DNA of 64,000 nucleotides, from the NCBI GenBank assembly GCA_021772635.1, contig JAJFLP010000038.1:1-64000 (forward strand). The letters are read 5' to 3'. This DNA comes from Verrucomicrobiota bacterium. Its GTDB lineage: Bacteria; Verrucomicrobiota; Lentisphaeria; JABSQK01; JAJFLO01. Position numbers and translations under genes: made by a program. This document shows positions 43,643-53,572 of this stretch, piece by piece (within the stretch, counting starts at the first letter, position 1; every line of letters begins with the position of its first letter). Below the pieces are notes generated by a model. The model was given only the letters and a program-made list of their open reading frames with translations, was not told the origin of the DNA and searched no databases.

Positions 43643-46600
43643 CTAATCCATCCTAAGATCAAGTGTCGTTTCTGAACCATTCGAGAAAACCCAGTATCCT
43701 TGTCCCTTCCGCAATTTATCGGCGACCACAAAGCGCTGACCTATCGTATTCCAGTTCCATACGACGCCGTTAACTCTTTGCAGGAAATCCGTGTCAAAAC
43801 TACGTTCCTCTCCATCTCCAACCGGGCCTAAGAGGTTCCAGTCTGCCTCGAAATCTGCGATCGTATCATTTCCCTGAATCGTGAGCCCCGGTATGAGAAT
43901 AGGGCACGCCCGATTGCTGTAGACCCAATAACCGCGCTTTGCCTCAAGAGTCGATACTGACGTCATCCGGGTAATGCTCGCGTCCCAGTACCACGCTGGT
44001 CCCACGCTGCATCGTGTCTGGCTCGACATAAACAATCGGCTCAGTTTCGTTTCAGTCGGGGTCACTGCCAAAGATATTAGATTCCACCCAGCGACCAAGC
44101 TTAAATTCTGCGTGGCTGTAACGCCGATGTAGATTGTCAAAAGGACAATGTTCGAGTCGTTCCCTGCTGGATCGTTCGTGTCCCGGGCGACCAGCGTTAT
44201 TGTCTCAGTGGCTGGCGTAGTGTTATCAGTAGGGATATACCGAATATTGAAATCGGAAGGTAGAATAGTCGTAGTTAAATCTGTCCCCAACGTGTTTTTC
44301 AAAACCCCAAGCGTCGGTCCGTTGAGAATTTCGATTTCAATACTTGCATTCCCGTCAGGATCCTGGACGGAGATTGTCTCTTCCGTTATTTCCAGCTCCG
44401 CGGTGCCCGAGGATAAAAACAATGGGGTAGCGGGTATCGTAAAGACTGGTTCGAAGACTTCCTGTACCGTGATTGTCACAGTTTGCGGATTCGTCCACAC
44501 TCCCGCACCGTCCCGTAGCCGATAACTGAATGTATCCGTACCGAAGAAGTTTCGCTTTGGCATGTATTCAAGAGTGGGGAATTCTTGTCCGATCATCGCA
44601 GGAATTAATGAGAAACTGGCTGCGCCTGAAGGCGTTTCAACGAGCTCGACTTCGACGTCGTTATCTTCCGCGTCTGTATACAATAAAGGGATCAGTTTCG
44701 ATACGTTCTCGTTCGAACCAACTGAAGTTAAAGTTGCGACAGGTAGCGAATTCTGCGGTAACCCTAAGTCGCTAAGGAATACGTCTCGTTTACCGTTGGT
44801 ATCATTCGCACCGATCATATCGGTTGCATCCGAAGCGAATACGGCGATATGGCCATCTGCGGATAAGGCACCCCGGTATGATGTGGCATCGGCATCAACG
44901 CCGGTGTTATGACTGATTCGCGGCGGAGAAAAAGGCGTAGAAGTCACGCGATCGTGCTTGAACGCTTGTGGCGTAGCGCCGGCCGTATAGTAAAAGAACC
45001 GGCCGTCATTCGACATTTCGTGGTTCGTTACGGTTGTCATAGTAATTGCTCTTAACCCCCCTGTTCCAGCTGCAATGTTCTCGAACACCAATTGATTAGG
45101 ATCTTGACCATCGGGAGAATATAGGTAAGCGAGATACTTACCAGTTGCGGATAGTCTTGGCTCAGTCCCTTCAACCACGTTTGTGACGATAGTATTGTTA
45201 TGTCTGTAGTACACGGCGATTTCATCGGTATTCTTGACGTAGGCAATGACGTTCCCATCGGCCGAGATGTCTGGGTCGGCCCCGGTATCGATAATCTCTG
45301 GAGAGGAATTCGCGGGAGAGGAATCAAATGCCAAAACGTTACCGCTTTTAACGTAAGCGACTAGCGAGCCGTCGCGTGAAATTCGCGGCGGTGATGGCGC
45401 CGCCGCGTTGCTGGTTAAGGTAATAGTGTCAACGACGCTTCTTTTGCCAGTGACGCGGTCCTGCAGAATCAAATTGAATAAAAACTCTGTACCGTTTACG
45501 TCGTCGCGCGTGAAATATGCAATTCTCGACCCGTCGCCCGAAATAACCGGTACTCCCGCCTGAATCTCAACGGCGTCGAATCCGAAAGAAACAAGCGTAA
45601 GTGTATCATTCACCGTATCGCGCAGAAATACATCCGATAGAATACCTGACGGGTTTCGCGTACCGAGTTCAGGTGCCTTAGAGTCGAAAACAACAAAGTT
45701 ACCGTTGCCGCTGACGCCAATATTTCCGAAGTTTTGCGGAAAGTCGAAGGAATCCTTGGTTCCTTCGACACCCGCGGTACTGACACTGATTCGGGAGATT
45801 GAACCATTCGTCGTGTCTACAATTCGTAAATTGATCGTCGCAGGAAGTGACTCGGCGATGCCGTCCGAGATGGTAAATTGAAAGGACTCGTTACCGCTCC
45901 CTGAACTCATGTAAATCCAAGGGAACGAGTTGGAGGAATAAATCTGGCCAGCGACAATGGCGTTGCTTCCGGTGTTGTCGTTTAAGGTTCCGGAAGAGGG
46001 GAGGGAGTTCGGAGTAAACGTTAGTATATCAGAATCAGCGTCATCGCCGCCCAGAAAAAAACGGATTTCCGTCTGTGCTGCGCCGCTCACTATTTTTCCA
46101 GTTGCCGTCGGCGCGTGGTTGAGGAATCCAGCGCCGCGGTCCACGCGGAACACCTGATATTTTCCGTCAGCATTAGCGCCGAGATTTTCGGCGTCGGATA
46201 CGAATGTAACATACCTTCCGTCCGGTGATATTTCGGGAGAAAAGCAGGAATTATCCGCAGGAGCTCCACTCGTGTTGCTGGTACTCACACACTCGATCCG
46301 GTTAGTACTAACGTCAAACACGTAAATTTGGCTAAGACCGTTATCAATCCCGTCGACTAGATTCGTCGCAGTAGATCGAAACGCCAGAAATCGGCCGTCA
46401 CCGTTAAGCCGCGGGCTTTCCGAGTCTCCATTCGGCTCAGTACCTTCCTCTTTGACGCGCTGAATATTACCGTTTGAATAAAGGAATAAATCAATTTTAC
46501 CGTTTGTGTCGTCCCCTGTAAAATCGCGATCCCGACTTGCGAACGCAATCACTTTTCCATCCCCTGAAATCGCCGCTTGTCCGGCGGCATCGGTACCGAT

Positions 46601-47416
46601 ATTCGAATCATCCTGACGCTGAGATATCAGTGTGAACTGGTTATCTGACCAAAGAAAAACATCCCGTAACGCATTCGTATCACCTCCGGTCCCTAGCAGG
46701 TTAAACGCCAGCGACGAGAAGACGACCTTCGTCCCGTCATCAGAAATAGCAGGTGCAAAGCTCGAGTTATTTGCACCCGCCTGGACTGTTAATTCCGTAC
46801 GAACCGGACTAGCCGGGGACCTTAAGTCATCAATCACAATGTGATTCCGACTACTGATAATTTGTTCATATACGCCAATACTTGTAGCGCCGGCAAAATC
46901 CACGTTTACTATCGTTGCCGGCTGACAATCGAAATTTCGAAAACTGTTAAGTTCAATAACAAATTCTAGCGGCGCATCCTTCTGCTGACGAATGAGGTAC
47001 CAGTCACTTCCAGGATTATTCGTCTCCGCCCAGAAACAATTTCCGTCTGCGACGGGACAAGATGGAATTTCCGGCGTTGCGACTGAATCGGGGAGATCGA
47101 TTACCGTGGCACCAGGATCACTGGACTTATAAAAATCGATAAAGACGGAATTGCTATCGTTGATATCCAACGGTGCCTGCGAGAGGAAAAAAACGATCCC
47201 GTCATTATTGACTTGGGACCGCCGCGTATTATTCGGAGACGAAAAAAAGAACGAATGGGCGCTGTCCGACGAACCGGCATCACCATTACCGTCCTGGGAC
47301 ACAAGCGTTACCGTTCCCGCGTGAACTTGGCAACATACCAGTCCTGCAATTAAATACAGCACAAGGCGAATCGGGTTGACCGACGTTACCGTAATTCTTG
47401 GATTTAGTTCAAGCAT
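43643..47416 (-). CDS. Secreted double beta-propeller protein with cadherin-like and GWN/GYW modules
   Basis: This is a 1257-residue secreted protein with a signal peptide (IRLVLYLIAGLVCCQVHAG). After an N-terminal beta domain come about four WD40/PD40-type propeller blades with motif ISxDGxxVxFxS (SDDGTKVVFSSLAFNL, SGDGKVIAFAS, NGDGRFLAFRS, SPDGRYVTFVS). A cadherin/Ig-like domain with DDADSDILTFTPNS follows, then a second propeller of about seven blades, another Ig-like domain (YTDAEDNDVEVELVETP, FFGTDTFSYRLRDG) and a further beta domain. The C-terminal 150 residues form a double GWN..GYW module: SLVAGWNLISLAVTP, KRGYWVYSN, WNLLGPVGD and GQGYWVFSNGSE. No membrane anchor or PEP-CTERM tail is seen. 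The specific function is unknown, and binding to polymer or surface is plausible. No clear ribosome-binding site. It is convergent with rpsS. Confidence 0.85.
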   Translation of the reverse strand: MLELNPRITVTSVNPIRLVLYLIAGLVCCQVHAGTVTLVSQDGNGDAGSSDSAHSFFFSSPNNTRRSQVNNDGIVFFLSQAPLDINDSNSVFIDFYKSSDPGATVIDLPDSVATPEIPSCPVADGNCFWAETNNPGSDWYLIRQQKDAPLEFVIELNSFRNFDCQPATIVNVDFAGATSIGVYEQIISSRNHIVIDDLRSPASPVRTELTVQAGANNSSFAPAISDDGTKVVFSSLAFNLLGTGGDTNALRDVFLWSDNQFTLISQRQDDSNIGTDAAGQAAISGDGKVIAFASRDRDFTGDDTNGKIDLFLYSNGNIQRVKEEGTEPNGDSESPRLNGDGRFLAFRSTATNLVDGIDNGLSQIYVFDVSTNRIECVSTSNTSGAPADNSCFSPEISPDGRYVTFVSDAENLGANADGKYQVFRVDRGAGFLNHAPTATGKIVSGAAQTEIRFFLGGDDADSDILTFTPNSLPSSGTLNDNTGSNAIVAGQIYSSNSFPWIYMSSGSGNESFQFTISDGIAESLPATINLRIVDTTNGSISRISVSTAGVEGTKDSFDFPQNFGNIGVSGNGNFVVFDSKAPELGTRNPSGILSDVFLRDTVNDTLTLVSFGFDAVEIQAGVPVISGDGSRIAYFTRDDVNGTEFLFNLILQDRVTGKRSVVDTITLTSNAAAPSPPRISRDGSLVAYVKSGNVLAFDSSPANSSPEIIDTGADPDISADGNVIAYVKNTDEIAVYYRHNNTIVTNVVEGTEPRLSATGKYLAYLYSPDGQDPNQLVFENIAAGTGGLRAITMTTVTNHEMSNDGRFFYYTAGATPQAFKHDRVTSTPFSPPRISHNTGVDADATSYRGALSADGHIAVFASDATDMIGANDTNGKRDVFLSDLGLPQNSLPVATLTSVGSNENVSKLIPLLYTDAEDNDVEVELVETPSGAASFSLIPAMIGQEFPTLEYMPKRNFFGTDTFSYRLRDGAGVWTNPQTVTITVQEVFEPVFTIPATPLFLSSGTAELEITEETISVQDPDGNASIEIEILNGPTLGVLKNTLGTDLTTTILPSDFNIRYIPTDNTTPATETITLVARDTNDPAGNDSNIVLLTIYIGVTATQNLSLVAGWNLISLAVTPTETKLSRLFMSSQTRCSVGPAWYWDASITRMTSVSTLEAKRGYWVYSNRACPILIPGLTIQGNDTIADFEADWNLLGPVGDGEERSFDTDFLQRVNGVVWNWNTIGQRFVVADKLRKGQGYWVFSNGSETTLDLRMD

Positions 47417-47767
47417 CCGGGAAAGAAGGGGTAATTTGCGTAAACTGCAGTTTTACAGACTCTGGTAACGGACATGACATAAAATATTTCGTGTAGTGCA
47501 AAAAACGTACACAATAATCTGCGTTAGCCGAACCATCACATACTGTCAAGTATGCGAATGTTTCAGTTGCCTTGCCACGATCAAAAATGGACACTGTGCT
47601 CCTATGGAGATCCAAAATCGGCAGAGTTTGCCAATGGATGGCATTCATGGGACTTCTGCAGAAATTGGAAGTTTCGACCTGATACTCCCGCAGTAACTAT
47701 GATCAATATAAGCGCAGATCAGCACCGGCGCTGCGAGAAGTTGTCGCGGGAGGACGTCTCTTTATGC

Positions 47768-47873
47768 GGCCTATACTGCAAGCAGTGCAATTATTGGACG
47801 ACTTTGAACTCATTACCTAAGGGATATCGAACAATATTTCGTCCCGCATGCGGGATGAAGACGTTCGGTATAT
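47768..47873 (-). repeat. Repeat family C, copy 4 (inverted)
   Basis: In reverse complement: TATACCGAACGTCTTCATCC, CGCATGCGGGACGAAATATT, GTTCGATATCCCTTAGGTAA, then ATTGCACTGCTTGCAGTATA. This is the cleanest copy together with copy 1. The region 47417-47981 holds this, a terminator and no gene. Confidence 0.7.
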
Positions 47874-47911
47874 ATGGAGACTGTGGACTATTGTTCACGG
47901 TACTCAGGCAC

Positions 47912-47940
47912 AAAAAAACCGGTCAGAAACCGGTTTTAAT
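47912..47940 (-). terminator. Rho-independent terminator of the surface-protein operon
   Basis: On the minus strand, AAACCGGT-TTCTG-ACCGGTTT is followed by a run of T (TTTTTTTGTG). It lies about 40 bases after the stop of the 310-residue barrel gene, fitting the end of that transcript. The opposite orientation also has a shorter T-tract. Confidence 0.75.
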
Positions 47941-47981
47941 TTGTTTTTGTTATTTCGTCTAGGAAATTCCGCAACGAAATA

Positions 47982-48914
47982 TTAGAAACTAATGGCAAGA
48001 CGTGCGAAGCCACCGTGCGTGTTGAGGTCAACTTCCGCCTGGGAGGTCCCGATGTCATCGAATCCTAAATCATAACGATAACCCACACTTATACCCACCG
48101 ACTCGTTTAATTCGAACCCTGCTTCAACAGAGATATAGAGTCCGAGAACGACATCGAAATCCGAATCGCTTTTGGCTTCGTTGTAGCTTAAGGTCCCGTT
48201 CGTCTCTGGTTCCAAAAAACTACCACTTTGATTCTGTTCTGTGTCAACATCTCCCAATGTAAGCGTCGGGCCAGCGCTAACGCCGAGGATTAAATGCTCA
48301 AAATCCCAATCGTTCCGTAACCCGACGTCAAAGACATAAAGTTCCGCGTCCAAATCATTTTCGATGTTTACTGTTGAACTCGGCGACAATCCGCTGACTC
48401 CGTTGTCGAACGTATCCTGAGTAACCTCATTCACGCTTCCTGCGACGACGCTATGTTGGACGATTCTAGAAGAAAAATTGCCAAGGTTAGTCGATGTGCC
48501 AGTTTCACTATCACCGCTCTGTATGCTGAAGAACGAGAAATTCGCTACGAAATTCAACTCGGATGAACCTTCTGTGAATCCGGATCCAGCGCCGTCTCCA
48601 AGCGGAAACTCAATTCCGAGTGTTGGGCCGGTACTATTCTCGGAATCATCACTGCCATTGTATGTCACATAATCGATACTGATTGGCTGGGTGAACGTGT
48701 TGCTGAATTGGTTTCCGGAAAATCCCTGAATCCCAAATGGTCCGGCCGGCACCGTAGCATTGTTAAAGTTGCGAAGCTCAAAATTTTTGAAATCGATGTC
48801 ATCAAAATGGCGGTAACTTGCGCCAATTTTGAATCGTAACTCATCTTCTTGAGCGTTAATAAACAGCGGTGTTAATCCCAGTGTGAACCCGATGAATATC
48901 TTAAATAATCTCAT
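47982..48914 (-). CDS. Outer-membrane beta-barrel protein
   Basis: A 310-residue protein with a signal peptide (MRLFKIFIGFTLGLTPLFINAQ) followed by alternating beta-strand patterns typical of outer-membrane barrels (LRFKIGASYRHFDDI, SELNFVANFSFFSIQS, HLILGVSAGPTLTLGD, VGISVGYRYDLGFDD). It ends in GGFARLAISF, the C-terminal phenylalanine signal recognised by BamA. Family not recognised. AGGAGA lies 8 bases before the ATG. It is the last gene of a tight minus-strand series (51 bases after the 1513-residue protein) and is followed by a terminator. I infer a surface function together with the large upstream proteins. It could also be an unrelated porin-like protein. Confidence 0.8.
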   Translation of the reverse strand: MRLFKIFIGFTLGLTPLFINAQEDELRFKIGASYRHFDDIDFKNFELRNFNNATVPAGPFGIQGFSGNQFSNTFTQPISIDYVTYNGSDDSENSTGPTLGIEFPLGDGAGSGFTEGSSELNFVANFSFFSIQSGDSETGTSTNLGNFSSRIVQHSVVAGSVNEVTQDTFDNGVSGLSPSSTVNIENDLDAELYVFDVGLRNDWDFEHLILGVSAGPTLTLGDVDTEQNQSGSFLEPETNGTLSYNEAKSDSDFDVVLGLYISVEAGFELNESVGISVGYRYDLGFDDIGTSQAEVDLNTHGGFARLAISF

Positions 48915-48965
48915 TAAATATCTCCTGATTTTATGTGGTGGTAAGAAATTTCCGAATTGAAACGT

Positions 48966-51900
48966 TTACCTGGTGACGTTTAGTTGAATCGTTTTAAAAC
49001 CTGTTAGGGGGTTCCCGTTAGAATCCTTAGTGCGTACCGAGACCCAATCGCCGGTGCGAAATCCGATGCCTGCATGACCCGCACCAGAGATAGTGACCAT
49101 GTTTGCCGAAACGCTGCGGTTCGTATATTTTGCATCCCAGCCTGACAATTCGGTCTCCCCGGTTACTTCGATTACTTCATGAAAGACATCCACGGAAGCC
49201 AATGTCTGGGTGTTATCTGCCAGTGTAAAAATCAGAGTTGAGCTTGGCGATGCAGAAATGTTCACAGCATTAATGATTGGAACCGTTGAGTCTGAAATTA
49301 CGTCAAACGATCTAACTTCGCTGTAAGCACCGACTCCAAGACTGTTCCGTGGGCGTACGATAAAGGTGAAAGCGCCGGGTTTCATGCTCGGCACGGTAAT
49401 ACTTGTCACATTGCCGACATTCTCATAATTATAGATAATTTGGCCAGCCGATGCGAGATAAACGATATATCCCATTGCGCCTGGCACCGGGTTCCAACTC
49501 AAAGTGGTTTTAGCCGTGCCAGTGGTTCCCGTCGAAATCGGTTTCTTAGGAGTAAATGCAATGGTCGGTTTATCTGCGCTGGTTAACGTCGCCTCCGTAA
49601 ACGCGCTGACCATAACAGGTGAACTGTTAAATGCGACGAAATCAACGGCGTCGGCGGGGTCAGCGCTACTCCCGCTACAGTCACTCTCACCAGCGGCGAT
49701 GCACTCGTCGTAGCGATTGAACCCGCGTAACTCGATCGTGTACGTGTCTGCCTGAGGAACTGTTATAAGAAATTTTTGGTCTTCGTTAAGCGGGATTGTT
49801 CCGTCCGCTTTCGGCGCAAAAATCTTCGTAAACGTATTTGAATACCCCGTAGCACTCCCGGTTACCTTAATCTGGAAGCCACGCGCGTCGTCCACGCGGA
49901 AACACAACTGCAACTTCCCGTTTCCGAGGTCCGTGATATCTGAGCCGTCGGAAGGAGTAAAACCATCTGCCGCCAGTCCGTAATCGACTGTAAGCGAGTC
50001 GCCAGTCATAACGCTTCCGAAAGCGGAAAGATCCAGGCGCTGACCGTTCCAGGTTCGATACTCCCAGGTATAGTTTCCGGGTAACAATCCAGCGAAGTCG
50101 AAGTATTCTTCCGGTGTCATTGTGGTTCCGTTAACGTTCTTCTCAAATGCGAGATCGCCGTTGCTATCCAGTATTTGAACATTGTACCATTCAAATCCAC
50201 TGACCGGCTCAAACGAAAAGAATGGATACCAAATCGGAGATCCAACCGTAACCGTGACATCTACAACGGCAGAGTCGAGACTACCGCCTCCGGGTGCGGC
50301 CTTAGCGTCGCGGACGAAGTAATAAAAGGTATCAACACCGGTGAAACTCGCGTTCGGCGGCGTGTAATCGACGTCAATCGATCCCGGACTGCCAGTTGTA
50401 CGGCGGACGGACTGGCGCAGTACGACCATCCCGCCGTTTGCGGAGGGGATCACGTTCGAACCCGAAAATTCAGTAAAACCGGTCCCTGCGTTATTATCAC
50501 CGCCCCAAAAGGATGCGATGTCGGAATCGACGTCAGTTGCGCTCAGGATGATCGGATCAGTCGTAGTTTCGTTCGCTTTGGTGAATCCAGTCGCCCGCGC
50601 CGCCACTGGCGCATCGTTGACCCCGTTAATGGTTAGTGTGACGGTTCCGGTGTCAGTTCCACCGTCGCTATCGGTGACGATATATGTAAATGTCTCGGTA
50701 TCTGTATCAGCTGTATTGTCGCCATCTCTACCCAAGGATTCGAATTGGCCGTTCGGATCGTAACTAAAAGTATCGCCCGTCTTGGTTATTGTCCCTAAGA
50801 CCCCTGTTGTATTGAAGGATAATACGCTAAGCGAATCCGTGTCGGTGTCGGCGTCGGTGTCATTAGCCAGTACGACAATAGCCACTGTCGTAGCAGTATC
50901 CTCATCAGTTTCAGCAGCCCCGGCTGTCGTCGACGTATCGTCGTCCGTCGCGACTGGCGCCGTATTGACCGTCGTAAGCGAATCTGTCACAGACCCGGTG
51001 GATTCACCACCGACTGCTGTCGTAGTCCCGGTGGCGTAGTCCAGCGCCGTCACCGTCGCTGTTATCGTTTTACCTTTAACCTGCCCTGCCGGCAATGTGT
51101 CTTCCACGACGCCTAACGGCAATATCGTGGTTCGAATCACATTCGTTGCTCCGGCATCGTCGGTCCATACAACTTTATACCAGATAACGTCTTCAGTGTC
51201 AGCATCCGTCGCTCCTGCGGTAATCATTGCTTTTATCGCATCGTCGATTCCCGCGCCGGAATTGAGACCCGTTCCGCCGCCGACAATTCCGAGAGCAACA
51301 GATGTCGTCCCGATATCCGGGATGTTATTGACGTCTGTGACCGTTTGAGTCCAAATCTGCTCGGAAACGCCACTGCGATCATCCGTAACTTCAACCTTAA
51401 TATTGACAGTGTCCGAAGAGAGCGGATGTACCACCGTTGTACTATCCGGTGTAAACGTAAATGAATTCGAAGTTTGTCCGCTGACAGCTGTTGTAGATGT
51501 CCCGATAAACCATGCGTAGGTAATTGCGCTGTCGTCACCATCGTTGTCCGTAGCCGACAACGAGTACGTCTGAGTCTCTTCTTCGGTTATATCGGGCACG
51601 CTTGCCGGATTCGGAGACAGCGCGCTTAATATCGGGAGTTGATTATTTCGCACGAGGAGATTCAATGTTATCTGAGCAGTTGCTCCTCGCGTTACACCGT
51701 CCGTCGCGGTGAATACCAGCGACTCGTCGAACTCATTATTCGTTCCGCCTGCGCTTGGAGTAAAAGTAATTGTGCCTGTACCAGTGTCGAGGCTAAAGCT
51801 ATCCATCATCCCGGGCGGAGTAACTTGTGTAAAAGTGAGCGAATCGCCATCAACATCCTTGATAAGGTTGTTCAGATTAAACGTCTGCCCCTGATGAGCA

Positions 51901-53507
51901 GGATCCAATGTTGCGGATAGCACGATGATCGTAAATTCAGTCGTATTATCGACTGTCACCGCGGCCGGTACTTCACTGGCGTCCTTCGGTTCCGGATCGC
52001 TGTTCTCGATCGTGATCGAATTAGAAGCCGCCGAATTCGTTGAAAGCTGGTTGCTGGAGTCCGCGTGCGGATCGTCCGTAACCGTTACCGTACACGACCA
52101 GATATCCCCTTTTTGCGTAGCCGAAATACTGTCCGTCAAGGATGCTTTGGGGCCATTGGTGATTGTCGGATTTCCTTGTTTAGCCCATACGTATGTGTAA
52201 CTCAATGGTTCGGTATACGATTCACCGGAGTCGTCGTCAGGATCACCTGCGCCGGTTACCGTACAGGTCAGTGTCGCGTCTTTCTTCGGGTTACTCGCCG
52301 GATCTGAGGTCACTGCGACACTTGGTTGATTAGGTGCGCGGTTTAGATCCAGAAAATTGACGTAAAATACGTGCGATGATGTCAGAGTGTTGGTATCATC
52401 ATCCGTAACATCGCAGCGAATGATCTCATTCGAATTCTTATCTGGGTGCTCTACCCAATCCCGCGGAATTGAAGTGATGGTTAGGGTTGAAGAAGCGTTG
52501 GCACTACCAGTTTTCGCGACGGTGAATCCGGCACTTGTCATTTCCGCTTCAGTTAGAACCTCGCTATCCGCCGGGTCCGTCGGATGACCGACAAGGAAAA
52601 AATCGAACGTAAGGTTGTCCGTATCCGCGTCCGTTGCGTTTACCGTAAACACTGCGGTTAACGAGCCCTCCGTGAGGTCATCCCGGTTATCCGGTGCCGT
52701 GGTCGGGGTAACCACGCCAATGGTTGGGGCACGATTGACGTTATTTACATTTATTGCAGTAGAATCCGTCGCAACGGCTCCGGCTGTATTAGTAACTCTT
52801 ACTCCAACGAGGATCGACGCTGCGGAATCAAATCCGGCGGCTAAAGTAAAAGTGTTGGATACCGGCGAAATCGAAAACGCCGTATCCAGGGCCGGAACCC
52901 CTGTCATGCCGGCATCGTCCACGAACCACTCGATACGAGTTACATCCCCGCCGGCGGTGTTATCATTTGCCGTAACGGTAATATCCTGACTGGTATTTTC
53001 ATCCATCGAAGAACTAGTCGGCGTAAGAGCGGTGATTATTGGCGGAACCGGGAGTATCACGGTTTGAAATGGGACGAGAGAAAACCCCTGTATTCGTGAG
53101 AAATTTAACTGAACCCTTTGTTTCACGTAGTCTGACGGGATAGTGAGAGCGAAGGAAAAGTTCATTGGGGGCGTAGGCGGAGTTGATCCCGTGTAATTGA
53201 AATCAAAAAATTTCGGATCAGTGTGACCAGAAACCTGGGGCGGATTCGTCCCGCTCGAAATTAACGTATCATCAAGTCCCCAATTCGGACTGGTAGCGTT
53301 ATTACTATCGTCTAATTCAACCAACTCCACATTAAAACCGCCGATACTTTGGTCGCTCTCGAGAGTTCCCTGTACATCAATGGTAATGGTTATAGGACTG
53401 CCCGGCGTATAATTCGGCGGCACAGTCGCGATCTGTGTTATGTCGCCTAGCGCTGTGAATGAACTTATTGTTGCGATAGATGCAAAAACGCATATTTTTT
53501 TCCACAT
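48966..53507 (-). CDS. Giant secreted cadherin/Ig-like repeat protein
   Basis: This 1513-residue protein has a signal peptide (MWKKICVFASIATISSFTALG). It consists of many Ig/cadherin-like domains, each with calcium-type motifs: NATDADTDNLTFDFF, DDDTNTL, GAGDPDDDSGE, IKDVDGDSLTFTQV, SATDNDGDDSAITYAWF, LANDTDADTDTDSLSVLSF, YIVTDSDGGTDTGTVTL, ATDVDSDIASFW. An Asp/Thr-rich segment around residues 830-930 carries VCBS/cadherin-like tandem motifs. Toward the C-terminus there is a fibronectin type III-like domain (KTTLSWNPVPGAMGYIVYLA) and a final beta domain ending KTIQLNVTR. No membrane anchor or sortase signal is seen. GGAGAG lies before the ATG. It is flanked at 65 and 51 bases by same-strand genes. 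Likely a calcium-stabilised adhesin or surface-layer protein, which is inference from architecture. Confidence 0.85.
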   Translation of the reverse strand: MWKKICVFASIATISSFTALGDITQIATVPPNYTPGSPITITIDVQGTLESDQSIGGFNVELVELDDSNNATSPNWGLDDTLISSGTNPPQVSGHTDPKFFDFNYTGSTPPTPPMNFSFALTIPSDYVKQRVQLNFSRIQGFSLVPFQTVILPVPPIITALTPTSSSMDENTSQDITVTANDNTAGGDVTRIEWFVDDAGMTGVPALDTAFSISPVSNTFTLAAGFDSAASILVGVRVTNTAGAVATDSTAINVNNVNRAPTIGVVTPTTAPDNRDDLTEGSLTAVFTVNATDADTDNLTFDFFLVGHPTDPADSEVLTEAEMTSAGFTVAKTGSANASSTLTITSIPRDWVEHPDKNSNEIIRCDVTDDDTNTLTSSHVFYVNFLDLNRAPNQPSVAVTSDPASNPKKDATLTCTVTGAGDPDDDSGESYTEPLSYTYVWAKQGNPTITNGPKASLTDSISATQKGDIWSCTVTVTDDPHADSSNQLSTNSAASNSITIENSDPEPKDASEVPAAVTVDNTTEFTIIVLSATLDPAHQGQTFNLNNLIKDVDGDSLTFTQVTPPGMMDSFSLDTGTGTITFTPSAGGTNNEFDESLVFTATDGVTRGATAQITLNLLVRNNQLPILSALSPNPASVPDITEEETQTYSLSATDNDGDDSAITYAWFIGTSTTAVSGQTSNSFTFTPDSTTVVHPLSSDTVNIKVEVTDDRSGVSEQIWTQTVTDVNNIPDIGTTSVALGIVGGGTGLNSGAGIDDAIKAMITAGATDADTEDVIWYKVVWTDDAGATNVIRTTILPLGVVEDTLPAGQVKGKTITATVTALDYATGTTTAVGGESTGSVTDSLTTVNTAPVATDDDTSTTAGAAETDEDTATTVAIVVLANDTDADTDTDSLSVLSFNTTGVLGTITKTGDTFSYDPNGQFESLGRDGDNTADTDTETFTYIVTDSDGGTDTGTVTLTINGVNDAPVAARATGFTKANETTTDPIILSATDVDSDIASFWGGDNNAGTGFTEFSGSNVIPSANGGMVVLRQSVRRTTGSPGSIDVDYTPPNASFTGVDTFYYFVRDAKAAPGGGSLDSAVVDVTVTVGSPIWYPFFSFEPVSGFEWYNVQILDSNGDLAFEKNVNGTTMTPEEYFDFAGLLPGNYTWEYRTWNGQRLDLSAFGSVMTGDSLTVDYGLAADGFTPSDGSDITDLGNGKLQLCFRVDDARGFQIKVTGSATGYSNTFTKIFAPKADGTIPLNEDQKFLITVPQADTYTIELRGFNRYDECIAAGESDCSGSSADPADAVDFVAFNSSPVMVSAFTEATLTSADKPTIAFTPKKPISTGTTGTAKTTLSWNPVPGAMGYIVYLASAGQIIYNYENVGNVTSITVPSMKPGAFTFIVRPRNSLGVGAYSEVRSFDVISDSTVPIINAVNISASPSSTLIFTLADNTQTLASVDVFHEVIEVTGETELSGWDAKYTNRSVSANMVTISGAGHAGIGFRTGDWVSVRTKDSNGNPLTGFKTIQLNVTR

Positions 53508-53572
53508 GTTGTATCTCTCCCTATTGGATTATTACAGAGTACGATTTACTTTTTTTTAGCAACCCTAAGCGG

